Part shown: positions 44,580 through 52,552 of the stretch, piece by piece | Position numbering within the stretch: position 1 is the stretch's first letter | How the letters are laid out: the number at the start of each line of letters is the position of its first letter | Position numbers and translations under genes: made by a program | From: Alkalihalobacterium chitinilyticum | Lineage (GTDB): Bacteria; Bacillota; Bacilli; Bacillales; Bacillaceae_F | DNA: 64,000 nucleotides | Reading direction: 5' to 3' | Assembly: GCF_029028005.1 (NCBI RefSeq) | Contig: NZ_JAOTPO010000021.1 | Span: 1 to 64,000, forward strand | Notes under the pieces: model-generated | Seen by the model: only the letters and a program-made list of their open reading frames with translations | Databases searched by the model: none | What the model was told of the DNA's origin: nothing

Positions 44580-45255
44580 GAAGAGGTATTCATAGGTCCG
44601 GAATGAGGCCCGAGCGTTAGGGTAAACGTCGGAAGAGGTAACCATAGGTCCAGAATGAGGCCGGAGCGTCAGCGTAAACGTCGGAAGAGATAATCATAGA
44701 GCGGAAATGAGGCTCGAGCGCCAGCGCAAACGTCGGAAGAGGTAATCATAGAGCGGAAATGAGGCCGGAGCGCCAGCGTAACCGTCGGAAGAGGTAATCA
44801 TAGAGCCAGAATGAGGCCGGAGCGCCAGCGCAAACGTCGGAAGAGGTAACCATAGAGCCAGAATGAGGCCGGAGCGCCAGCGTAACCGTCGGAAGAGGTA
44901 ACCATAGAGCCAGAATGAGGCCGGAGCGTCAGCGTAACCGTCGGAAGAGGTAATCATAGGTCCGGAATAAGGCCGGAGCGTCAGCGTAAACAGCGGAAGA
45001 GGTAATCATAGAGCCAGAATGAGGCCGGAGCGCCAGCGTAACCGTCAGAAGAGGTAATCATAGGGTGGCAATGAGTCCGGAACGCCAGCGTAGCCGGCAG
45101 AAGAGGTAACCATAGAGCCGGAATGAGACTCGATCGCCAGCGGAACCGGTGGAAGAGGTAATCATAGGTCCGGAATGAAGCCCGAGCGTCAGCGTAAACG
45201 GTGGAAAAGGTAATCATACATCCAGAATGAGGCCAGAGCTGATGAAATAAGTGCA
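44580..45255. repeat. 52-bp tandem repeat array 2 (13 units)
   Basis: Thirteen units begin GAAGAGGTAAYCATAG at 44580, 44632, 44684 and so on to 45204, an exact 52-bp step. Typical unit: GAAGAGGTAACCATAGAGCC, then AGAATGAGGCCGGAGCGCC, then AGCGTAACCGTCG. Units 1, 2, 8 and 12 share ATAGGTCC in place of ATAGAGCC, and units 10-13 are decayed; a partial unit follows near 45270. The first half equals that of array 1 at 36314. The array lies between convergent genes. Long open frames on the minus strand arise only from the repeat. Confidence 0.95.
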
Positions 45256-45351
45256 AAATTGGTAACCATAGAAAGCACAATAACACCCAAGCAGTTAATA
45301 AATTGAACAACTTAGTATCAAAATAACAATAAAGAAAGCTTATCCACATCG

Positions 45352-45394
45352 AACAAAAAACAAAACCGCCAAATCATTATCCTGATTGGCGGTC
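45352..45394 (-). terminator. Terminator of the first LCP gene
   Basis: Read on the minus strand, ACCGCCAATCA pairs with TGATTTGGCGGT and runs into TTTTGTTTTTTG. It is directed from the LCP gene toward array 2. Confidence 0.8.
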
Positions 45395-45412
45395 GCGATC
45401 TTCTATAAAGCA

Positions 45413-46462
45413 CTAATTCGTCGGAAGTGTTGCTGGTTCTGTTTCTGTCTCTACTTGAGTCGTTCCTGTTCCATCAGTACTTGGTTCTACCCCATACACT
45501 GGTTGTGGTTCAATTAATCCTAGGTGCTCCTGCAGGCGTGTTGAGATCTCAACTACTGATTCGGGTACAGGTTCATAGTAGTAAACTCCGTTAATCGTTG
45601 AGTTGTTACCTTTGATTTGCAACTGTTCAATACTATTTAAAGATGAGGCATACGAATGTAATGCCACCATATTTCCAAAAGAAAGGTTCAAGCTGATATT
45701 ATCAGCAATCGCTTCTAGCACATCGTCAAATCGCGCAATCGATTGGATCGAGGCACTCTTTTCTATGATCGCTTGCATCACTTGCTGTTGTCTTTGTCCT
45801 CGTCCGATATCACCGCGAGGATCTTGTTTTCTCATACGCGTATAAGCAAGAGCTTCTTCACCATTTAAGTGCTGCATACCTTCATAGAATTCATACCACA
45901 CTCGATCAGTACCTCTTTCTGTAAAATCAAAAGGTACTTCAACTTCAATTCCTCCAATTGCGTCTACGATAGCAATAAAGGCTTGGAAGTCAACGCGGAT
46001 GAAATAATCAATCGGTATATCTAAGAATTGTTCTACTGAATCAATAATCATATTAACGCCACCAAAAGCATGAGCATGGTTAATTTTATCCATTCGATCT
46101 CTTCCGGCGATGTTCACTCTCGTATCACGAGGAATATTCGTTAAGATAATCGAGTTATCACTTTTATTAAATGTAGCCACCATAATAGCATCGGTTCGTG
46201 AAATTGGCTCATCTGGACGTCGGTCCTCACCTAATAATAGGATGGATATATTATCTTTACTCGGGTCAACGGCTTCTACACGTTTTTCCGATTTATCCCC
46301 TCGATCTAATGCCACTTGAACATTCGAGGTCACATTTGCGATTTTCAATGTAACATAGGTAGCGCATCCAACTAAAAGTAAAACGGAAATAAGCGAAATA
46401 AGCAGTAGGACTTTTTTACCTTTCTTTTTCCGCTTTTGAGTGCGGGAAGCTAATTTAGACAT
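45413..46462 (-). CDS. LytR-CpsA-Psr family wall-polymer ligase
   Basis: The 349-residue LCP protein transfers lipid-linked polymers to peptidoglycan outside the membrane (TagT/U/V-like). It has a short basic cytosolic end (KRKKKGKK), one membrane helix (about 18-40) and the LCP domain (about 70-300) with SRTDAIMVATFNK, NIPRDTRVNI, DRMDKINHAHAFGG and the late YTRMRKQDPRGDIGRGQRQQ, whose Arg residues bind the pyrophosphate. The C-terminal extension is Thr/Glu-rich. The start is the ATG at 46462, after GGGGA; an ATG at 46504 lacks a site. It is transcribed against tagO and has its own terminator. Confidence 0.9.
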   Translation of the reverse strand: MSKLASRTQKRKKKGKKVLLLISLISVLLLVGCATYVTLKIANVTSNVQVALDRGDKSEKRVEAVDPSKDNISILLLGEDRRPDEPISRTDAIMVATFNKSDNSIILTNIPRDTRVNIAGRDRMDKINHAHAFGGVNMIIDSVEQFLDIPIDYFIRVDFQAFIAIVDAIGGIEVEVPFDFTERGTDRVWYEFYEGMQHLNGEEALAYTRMRKQDPRGDIGRGQRQQQVMQAIIEKSASIQSIARFDDVLEAIADNISLNLSFGNMVALHSYASSLNSIEQLQIKGNNSTINGVYYYEPVPESVVEISTRLQEHLGLIEPQPVYGVEPSTDGTGTTQVETETEPATLPTN

Positions 46463-46710
46463 TATATGATTTCCCCATTTCAGGATAAGAGTTTTAAATA
46501 ACATTACATCTATCTATTGTATAAGAGAAGAAATTTGTCGTAAAGTGATATATCAATATTTTTAAAAAATAACTTCATATGAAAAGATTGTCATTACTTA
46601 CAATATGCACAAGCAAGTTTAGTATTGTCTAGTATTCTCATGTTTTCATAATAAATGTTTATAGTTTTTTTGACATTTTACATAAAAGTATAAAAGTCCA
46701 ACAGCTCAAA

Positions 46711-46743
46711 CAAAAAACGAGGCTGACCTGTAGTCAACCTCGT
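46711..46743 (-). terminator. Terminator of the second LCP gene
   Basis: On the minus strand ACGAGGTTGAC pairs with GTCAGCCTCGT and a run of seven T or so follows. Confidence 0.8.
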
Positions 46744-46770
46744 CTAGTACATCAAACGATCCTAAGTTAG

Positions 46771-47667
46771 TTAATTAATCTCTAAGTGTTCTTTTAACTC
46801 GTTGCTTACTCGAGCAATTTCTTCATCTGGAACTATTAAATAATAAATACCGTTTATTCGGGTACCTGAACCAGTAATTTGTATTTCTTCAACACTGTGG
46901 CGAGCTTCCCGGTACTTCGATTGAATTTTATTCATAGCATCAAAATCTAAATCAGTCTTTACGCTGTTCCCTATGGCTCTTAACATATCATCAAGTCTAG
47001 TAATGGAACTAATTTGTGCTCCTTCTTGAATAATCCCGTGAATGACTTGACGCTGGCGATCATTTCGGCCAAAATCCCCACGTGGATCGTCGTAGCGCAT
47101 TCGTGAATAAGCCAGTGCTTTTTCACCGTTTAAGAATAGTTCACCCTGTGGGAAGTTAAACCCTTCATAATTAAAGGAAAAGGTATTTTCTACTTTAACT
47201 CCACCGACAGCGTCAACAATATCCTTAAACCCTTCCATGTTTACACTAATATAGTGGTCAATTGGAATGCCTAGAAAGTTCTCAACTGTATCCATTGTCA
47301 TACTAACGCCACCAAAAGCATACGCGTGATTAATTTTATCTTGTGTACCGCGACCGATAATTTCCGTTCGAGTATCCCTAGGAATACTCAACATTTTCAC
47401 CGATTTCTCATTAGGGTTAACAGTCATGACAATGATCGTATCTGAACGGCCTTTGATTTCATCGCCGCTGGAGTCAACTCCTGTTAATAAGAAGGAAAGC
47501 GGTTCTCTCGAGTCGAAATCGACTAACCGTGTCTTTTCACGTTCAATCGGTTCATGCATTTCAGATGCAGTATCTTTTACCGTTTTAAATAGGTAGAACC
47601 CGTATCCGACAACTGATAAGCCAACAATACCTATAATAATAGAAGCAATGATAAGAATTTTCTTCAT
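46771..47667 (-). CDS. LytR-CpsA-Psr family wall-polymer ligase, second copy
   Basis: The 298-residue LCP protein has one N-terminal membrane helix (about 4-26) and the catalytic domain with GRSDTIIVMTVNPNEKSV, SIPRDTRTEI, DKINHAYAFGG and YSRMRYDDPRGDFGRNDRQR. It would attach a lipid-linked polymer to MurNAc of peptidoglycan or to another acceptor. It is clearly related to the LCP gene just downstream but lacks that protein's long basic start and Thr-rich end. Each gene has its own terminator, so they are separate or only partly linked transcripts. It is divergent from the tyrosine-kinase operon, which suggests shared regulation. Confidence 0.9.
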   Translation of the reverse strand: MKKILIIASIIIGIVGLSVVGYGFYLFKTVKDTASEMHEPIEREKTRLVDFDSREPLSFLLTGVDSSGDEIKGRSDTIIVMTVNPNEKSVKMLSIPRDTRTEIIGRGTQDKINHAYAFGGVSMTMDTVENFLGIPIDHYISVNMEGFKDIVDAVGGVKVENTFSFNYEGFNFPQGELFLNGEKALAYSRMRYDDPRGDFGRNDRQRQVIHGIIQEGAQISSITRLDDMLRAIGNSVKTDLDFDAMNKIQSKYREARHSVEEIQITGSGTRINGIYYLIVPDEEIARVSNELKEHLEIN

Positions 47668-47841
47668 AAGATTGTGCCTCTTTCTATGTTTTTTTACATT
47701 TTTTGATAGACTAGCAGATTAATTATAGTAGGAAATTCTTATTTTCGCAATCTGAATTTTCATACCTTTAACTCACAAATATTAGAATCATCTATAAAAA
47801 TTTACTAATCTCGATTTTTATCTTCAAATCTAGACCTTTTG

Positions 47842-47850
47842 TGCTATAAT
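47842..47850 (+). promoter_or_regulatory. Extended -10 promoter of the exopolysaccharide operon
   Basis: TGCTATAAT is a perfect extended -10, about 65 bases before the first gene of the operon. A weak -35 (TTCAAA, 47823-47828) lies 16 bases upstream. The same nine bases occur at 6011-6019. Confidence 0.5.
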
Positions 47851-47914
47851 TCTCTTTGTGATTATTTGTTGAAATTAACAATTTTATAAGCTTCTTACTA
47901 TTTAGGAGGAAAAG

Positions 47915-48628
47915 ATGGAAGAGACAATTAGCTTAAAAGAACTATTTACGACATTAAGAAAAAGAATCAAATTACTTATTATACTCCCGCTAATTGCTGT
48001 AGTAGTCAGTGGATTAGTGAGTTACTTATTCTTAACCCCGATCTATCAATCATCAACACAAATTCTAGTTAACCAATCAAAACCAGATATGCAAAACTTA
48101 AGTCAAGCCGATCTCAGAACCAACCTTGAGTTGATCAATACGTATAATGTCATTATGAAAAGTCCGGTCATCCTTGAAAAGGTAATTGATGAACTTAACT
48201 TAAATATATCAGTAAGAGCATTAAACAATAGCGTAACGGTTGGTAGTGCACAAAATTCCCAAGTGGTCGAGATTACGGTACAACATGAAGACCCAGCAAT
48301 GGCTGCACAAATTGCCAATACGATTGCAACTGTGTTTCAACGTGAAATTGTGAATATTATGAATGTCGATAATGTCAGTATTTTATCAGTCGCGCAAATT
48401 TCGGACAATCCGAGTCCTGTAAAGCCGAACCCAACATTAAATATGGCCGTTGCGTTTGTTGTAGGCTTAATGGCTGCTGTTGGACTAGCATTCTTATTAG
48501 AATACTTAGATACGACAGTGAAAACAGAACAAGATATTGAGAGTTTACTTGGTTTGCCTGTTATCGGCGTGGTGTCACAGATGGAAATGACAGGAACAGT
48601 AAAGAAAAACAGACGGAAAGCTTCTTAA
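47915..48628 (+). CDS. Wzz-like chain-length regulator / tyrosine kinase modulator (CapA/YveK/EpsA type)
   Basis: The 237-residue membrane protein has two transmembrane helices (about 20-40 and 175-197) flanking an extracellular Wzz domain. The N-terminal TISLKELFTTLRKR and the proline-rich segment before helix 2 (DNPSPVKPNPTLNMAVAF) are typical. It activates the separate BY-kinase encoded 13 bases downstream and helps set polymer length. It is the first gene of an eps-like operon, behind an extended -10 promoter. The AGGAGG ribosome site is strong. Confidence 0.9.
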   Translation: MEETISLKELFTTLRKRIKLLIILPLIAVVVSGLVSYLFLTPIYQSSTQILVNQSKPDMQNLSQADLRTNLELINTYNVIMKSPVILEKVIDELNLNISVRALNNSVTVGSAQNSQVVEITVQHEDPAMAAQIANTIATVFQREIVNIMNVDNVSILSVAQISDNPSPVKPNPTLNMAVAFVVGLMAAVGLAFLLEYLDTTVKTEQDIESLLGLPVIGVVSQMEMTGTVKKNRRKAS

Positions 48629-48641
48629 GTAGGAGGACAAA

Positions 48642-49331
48642 ATGGCTCGTAATAAACAAGTAAAAGATAATAAACGAAAATTAATTACGCAGGAAGACCC
48701 GAAATCACCCATTTCGGAACAATACCGCACGATCCGGACGAATATTGAATTTGCTTCGGTAGATGAGAAAGTCAAAACCATTCTTGTGACATCGGCTGGA
48801 CCAGGAGAAGGAAAGTCAACGACAGCGGCCAACCTGGCAGTCGTTATGGCGCAGCAAGGAAATAAAGTGTTGATGATTGACTCGGACTTACGAAAACCAA
48901 CGGCCCACTATACATTTGGCGTACCAAATATTGCCGGTTTAACTAGCCTGCTTACAAAACAGCACACAGCAGAAGAAGCGGTTCAAGTAACAAAGGTTAA
49001 CAATCTTTTTATGTTGCCAAGCGGACCGATCCCGCCAAATCCGGCAGAGTTGCTAAGCTCACGCGGAATGACGTTATTCTTAGAGGCTGTAGCAGAGAAG
49101 TTTGATATTGTCATTATTGACTCGCCACCGCTTATGGCTGTTACGGATGCGCAAATTTTATCGAATTATACCGATGGAACGATTTTAGTCGTCGGAAGCG
49201 GAAAGACAGACCGAGAACAAGCGGTTAAGGCGAAAGACATGTTAATGGCTGCAAAAGCGAAAATTTTAGGTGTGGTCCTAAATGGGAAAGATCAAAAAGA
49301 GGGACAAAACTACTATTATTATGGTAGTTGA
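48642..49331 (+). CDS. BY-kinase (bacterial tyrosine kinase, CapB/YwqD/EpsB type)
   Basis: The 229-residue cytosolic tyrosine kinase has Walker A GPGEGKSTTAANLA, Walker A' VLMIDSDLRKP and Walker B FDIVIIDSPP, and a short C-terminal tyrosine cluster (GQNYYYYGS) as autophosphorylation site. It works with the membrane modulator upstream and is reversed by the PHP phosphatase downstream, a phosphorylation cycle that controls polymer production and chain length. GTAGGAGG lies 7 bases before the ATG. Confidence 0.93.
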   Translation: MARNKQVKDNKRKLITQEDPKSPISEQYRTIRTNIEFASVDEKVKTILVTSAGPGEGKSTTAANLAVVMAQQGNKVLMIDSDLRKPTAHYTFGVPNIAGLTSLLTKQHTAEEAVQVTKVNNLFMLPSGPIPPNPAELLSSRGMTLFLEAVAEKFDIVIIDSPPLMAVTDAQILSNYTDGTILVVGSGKTDREQAVKAKDMLMAAKAKILGVVLNGKDQKEGQNYYYYGS

Positions 49332-49411
49332 TGTAAATGCAATAAAAACTTATACCTAATTGTCGAAATCTATGATAATATGGTAAAGGATTTACAGAAG
49401 AGGTGAGTAAA

Positions 49412-50179
49412 GTGATTGATATCCATTGTCATATCTTACCGAATGTAGATGATGGGCCAAGTCATATGACTGAGAGTATTAAAATGGTTGAACAAGCGAT
49501 ACAAGAAGGTATTACGACGATCATTGCTACTCCGCATCACATGAACAGCTCTTATATAAACAAAAAAGACTCGATACTAGAAGCCGTTCAGCAATTGAAT
49601 GAGGAAGTTCGTACATTAGAACTTGATTTAAATATATTACCTGGACAAGAATGTCGTATTTATGGGGAACTTGTAGAAGACTATCATAAAGGCGACATTC
49701 TTCCTTTAGCGGAAAGCAACAAATATGTGTTTGTTGAATTTTCGTCCAATAGTGTCCCGCGATATGCGAAGCAACTATTCTATGATATTCAAATGGCGGG
49801 GTTAACACCGATAATTGTTCACCCTGAGCGAAATAGTAAGATCATAGAGTCACCAGACATCTTATATGATTTTGTCAATAGTGGTGTGTTAACACAGATT
49901 ACCGCCTCGAGTTTAACAGGGCATTTTGGCAAGAAAATTAAAAAATTTACTGAAGACCTTGTTGATTTTAATTTAACACACTTTCTAGCGTCGGATGCAC
50001 ATGGCTTAAGTAAACGACCATTTCGAATGCGAGAAGCATTTGCCGAATTAGAAAAAAACTTTGGAACGGATATGGTTTATCAGTTTCATGAAAATGCCGA
50101 TCTTGTAGTGAACGGACTTCATGTAGCAGTAGAACCTCCGGAACGAATTAAAAAGAAGAAGTTCTTAGGGATCTTTTAA
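49412..50179 (+). CDS. PHP-family tyrosine phosphatase (YwqE/CapC type)
   Basis: The 255-residue manganese-dependent phosphatase of the PHP fold dephosphorylates the BY-kinase. Metal-binding motifs are DIHCHILPNVDDGP at the N-terminus, ATPHH, LPGQECRIYGE, IVHPERN and LASDAHGLSKRP. I chose the GTG at 49412 because AGAGGTGAG lies just upstream at normal spacing; an in-frame GTG at 49403 is part of that site. It lies 80 bases after the kinase gene. A possible -10 (TATGATAAT) in this gap could be an internal promoter. Confidence 0.9.
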   Translation: MIDIHCHILPNVDDGPSHMTESIKMVEQAIQEGITTIIATPHHMNSSYINKKDSILEAVQQLNEEVRTLELDLNILPGQECRIYGELVEDYHKGDILPLAESNKYVFVEFSSNSVPRYAKQLFYDIQMAGLTPIIVHPERNSKIIESPDILYDFVNSGVLTQITASSLTGHFGKKIKKFTEDLVDFNLTHFLASDAHGLSKRPFRMREAFAELEKNFGTDMVYQFHENADLVVNGLHVAVEPPERIKKKKFLGIF

Positions 50180-50193
50180 GTTAGGTGATGGTT

Positions 50194-50355
50194 ATGAAGA
50201 AAGTATCCGATTTTCCAAAGACCATAAATAAAACCGTTCGTTATATCAAGCAGGATGCACCTCTTGAAGATCTCGAGGCGATCCATCAACTCATTAAAAC
50301 AGCCATAGATAGAAGAAAACAACTAGAAAATAGGTCGAGCAAGGCGACCTGTTGA
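50194..50355 (+). CDS. Short conserved-looking ORF, 53 residues
   Basis: The ATG at 50194 has AGGTG 7 bases upstream and starts 14 bases after the phosphatase stop. The product (MKKVSDFPKTINKTV..., with LEAIHQLIKTAIDRRKQLEN near the end) is basic, helical and soluble, with no known motif and a Cys at the C-terminus. I do not recognise the family. Spacing and ribosome site suggest it is truly translated in the operon. It ends just before a structured RNA region. Confidence 0.5.
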   Translation: MKKVSDFPKTINKTVRYIKQDAPLEDLEAIHQLIKTAIDRRKQLENRSSKATC

Positions 50356-50361
50356 TCATAT

Positions 50362-50470
50362 CTATTAGGCAATGTCTCCTTGCCGTTATCGATGGAGGCA
50401 CTCGATCATGCTGTGGGGTTCAATATACTGAACCCTTAGGTGCATTGTCACCGATGGTATGGTGTGAGGT
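50362..50470 (+). ncRNA. Candidate EAR-like (eps-associated antitermination) RNA
   Basis: Three hairpins follow in order: GGCAA/TTGCC (about 50368-50384), ATCGA/TCGAT (50388-50406) and GGGTTCA/TGAACCC (50417-50436). Then come GGTGCATTGTCACC and a conserved-looking GATGGTATGGTGTGAGG. In Bacillus eps operons the EAR element lies exactly here, between the tyrosine-kinase genes and epsC, and lets polymerase read through later terminators. A terminator-like stem follows at 50554. The match rests on position and structure; I could not compare it with the Rfam consensus. Confidence 0.5.
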
Positions 50471-50553
50471 GAGGTTAAATGCCTCATTTTATATTTACAA
50501 TAAAAATTTTAAAATTAAACAGCAGTTAAAACGCTTTCATAACTACTATATTG

Positions 50554-50608
50554 AGCCTTAAGCTATGTTTCTTTTGTATTAGGAAAGATGTATAGCTTAA
50601 GGCTTTAT
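50554..50608 (+). terminator. Terminator-like stem between EAR candidate and epsC-like gene
   Basis: AGCCTTAAGCTAT (50554-50566) and ATAGCTTAAGGCT (50592-50604) are perfect complements, followed by a short TTTAT. A weaker stem, TGAGG/CCTCA with TTTTAT, lies at 50470-50492. Both lie inside the operon and would cut off the downstream genes without antitermination. Confidence 0.6.
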
Positions 50609-50643
50609 CCATTTGAACGATCTACTGAGGAAGGGGTAAGAAA

Positions 50644-52464
50644 ATGAGTTACCAGAAACGATTATTAGGCTTAATGCTAGTCGACTCTGTAATTGTTTTA
50701 TCATGTATTTTTATTAGTTACTTTTTATTATTACCAACGGGAAATACATTCTCAATGTTACTTATTGTTAGTTCTGTGGCGCTGCTATTAAGTCATCATC
50801 TATTTGCTTATTATTATAAGCTCTACAAAAAAGCTTGGGAATATGCAAGTATTAATGAGCTAGTAGCCATCGGAAAGGCGGTAACTTTTTCGATTATTAT
50901 AACGGGGGGTGTACAACTCGTTCTGTTTCAGGACATCTATTTTCGTGCATTAGCGATTACATGGATGATGCACATCTTGTTTATCGGTGGTTCCCGTTTT
51001 TCATGGCGTATGTACCGAGATACATACATTAAGCCAAGTACTGGTATGAAACGAACACTTATTATCGGTGCAGGATCAGCGGGAACGATGGTCGTTAGGC
51101 AGCTTCAGCATAATGAAGAAGTTGAGTTAAATCCGGTTGCATTTATTGACGATGACGTAACAAAGCATCATTTAGAAATAATGGGGCTACCTGTTGTAGG
51201 CGGAGTAGACAAGATCGAAAAAGTGGTCGAGGCTAAGAAAATTGAACACATTATTATCGCGATCCCTTCACTTAGTAAAGAAGAACTTAACCACATTTTT
51301 AATGAATGTGCGAAAACAAAAGCAAAAACACAAATCATGCCAAAGATTGAAGATATTATGGTCGGAAAAATATCCGTCAACCAGTTCCGAGATGTGCAAG
51401 TAGAGGACTTATTAGGTCGTGAACCAGTAGAACTGGATATTGCCGGTATTGAAAACTTTATTAAAGGACAGACAATCCTCGTTACAGGTGCGGGTGGTTC
51501 AATCGGTTCCGAAGTTTGCCGACAACTTGTGAACTTTGAGCCGAAAGAATTGATCTTATTAGGACACGGGGAGAACAGCATTTATTCCATTGAAATGGAA
51601 TTAAGAAGAAATCATCCAGCCCTTCAATTAGATACTGAAATTGCGGATGTTCAAGACCATGAAAAGATGTTTGCGATTATGAACAAACGTAAACCACATG
51701 TCATCTTTCACGCGGCTGCGCATAAGCATGTGCCGCTAATGGAACGCAACCCAGAAGAAGCGGTGAAGAACAATGTCATTGGCACGAAAAATGTCGCTGA
51801 AGCGGCAAGTGATGCGGGAGTTAATACATTCGTCATGATTTCAACCGATAAAGCCGTTAACCCAACGAGTGTCATGGGCTCAACGAAACGAATTGCCGAA
51901 ATGATCATTCAGCATATGGACATGATTAGTGACACACGGTTTGTAGCTGTTCGCTTTGGTAATGTACTTGGAAGTCGCGGGAGTGTAATACCTCTATTTA
52001 AAGAGCAAATCTTAAGTGGTGGCCCAGTAACGGTTACACATCCGGAAATGGTTCGTTACTTTATGACGATCCCAGAAGCGTCAAGACTTGTGTTACAAGC
52101 CGGTGCGCTTGCTAGAGGTGGAGAGGTGTTTGTCCTTGATATGGGTGAGCCAGTTAAGATAGTAGATTTAGCTAAAAACCTTATTAAACTTTCAGGTTAT
52201 ACTGAAACTGAAATTCCAATTCATTTTACAGGCATGCGCCCTGGAGAGAAGATGTTTGAGGAGCTGCTTGGTGAGGATGAAGTGCACGATGAGCAGGTTT
52301 ATCCGAAGATCTATAGAGGGAAGACGCCGATGGTGAATATTAATGTGGCGGAGCAGTTTATTAGTGAATTTGAGAAGATGCCTAAGGAGATGCTTCGTGA
52401 AGAGTTGCTTGATATAGCGAATTTTAGGAAGAGAGACTTACAAGTCTTAAGTGCAGTGAGGTGA
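50644..52464 (+). CDS. Membrane UDP-GlcNAc 4,6-dehydratase family (EpsC/CapD-like)
   Basis: The 606-residue protein has four N-terminal membrane helices (about 8-125), a nucleotide-binding linker domain (GAGSAGTMVVRQL, about 140) and a C-terminal SDR domain (from about 275) with GAGGSIGSEVCRQL for NAD and the TDK catalytic triad in ISTDKAVNPTSVMGSTKR, as in FlaA1/CapD. It removes water from UDP-GlcNAc to give a 4-keto-6-deoxy sugar, which the aminotransferase downstream can convert to a 4-amino sugar. AAGGGG precedes the ATG. The position after the kinase genes matches epsC in Bacillus. Confidence 0.9.
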   Translation: MSYQKRLLGLMLVDSVIVLSCIFISYFLLLPTGNTFSMLLIVSSVALLLSHHLFAYYYKLYKKAWEYASINELVAIGKAVTFSIIITGGVQLVLFQDIYFRALAITWMMHILFIGGSRFSWRMYRDTYIKPSTGMKRTLIIGAGSAGTMVVRQLQHNEEVELNPVAFIDDDVTKHHLEIMGLPVVGGVDKIEKVVEAKKIEHIIIAIPSLSKEELNHIFNECAKTKAKTQIMPKIEDIMVGKISVNQFRDVQVEDLLGREPVELDIAGIENFIKGQTILVTGAGGSIGSEVCRQLVNFEPKELILLGHGENSIYSIEMELRRNHPALQLDTEIADVQDHEKMFAIMNKRKPHVIFHAAAHKHVPLMERNPEEAVKNNVIGTKNVAEAASDAGVNTFVMISTDKAVNPTSVMGSTKRIAEMIIQHMDMISDTRFVAVRFGNVLGSRGSVIPLFKEQILSGGPVTVTHPEMVRYFMTIPEASRLVLQAGALARGGEVFVLDMGEPVKIVDLAKNLIKLSGYTETEIPIHFTGMRPGEKMFEELLGEDEVHDEQVYPKIYRGKTPMVNINVAEQFISEFEKMPKEMLREELLDIANFRKRDLQVLSAVR

Positions 52465-52552
52465 CGCTTCTTAAAAACATAATAATAAATAGTTTTCAAG
52501 TGTATATTGTTTATTTAATTACACGTAAAAATATAAAGCGAGGATTATTAAA

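Noticed and set aside
44580-45255. CRISPR array
   Set aside because: The 52-bp units are similar over their full length; there are no unique spacers between short identical repeats, and no cas gene is near. The same holds for 36314-36620.
44694-45349. Repeat-rich proteins on the minus strand
   Set aside because: The open frames follow the 52-bp DNA repeat, so each 52-residue period reads all three frames of the unit. They lack ribosome sites and arise from the lack of stop codons in the repeat.
50362-50470. Metabolite riboswitch
   Set aside because: No conserved core of a riboswitch class I know could be matched; position and hairpin order fit EAR better.
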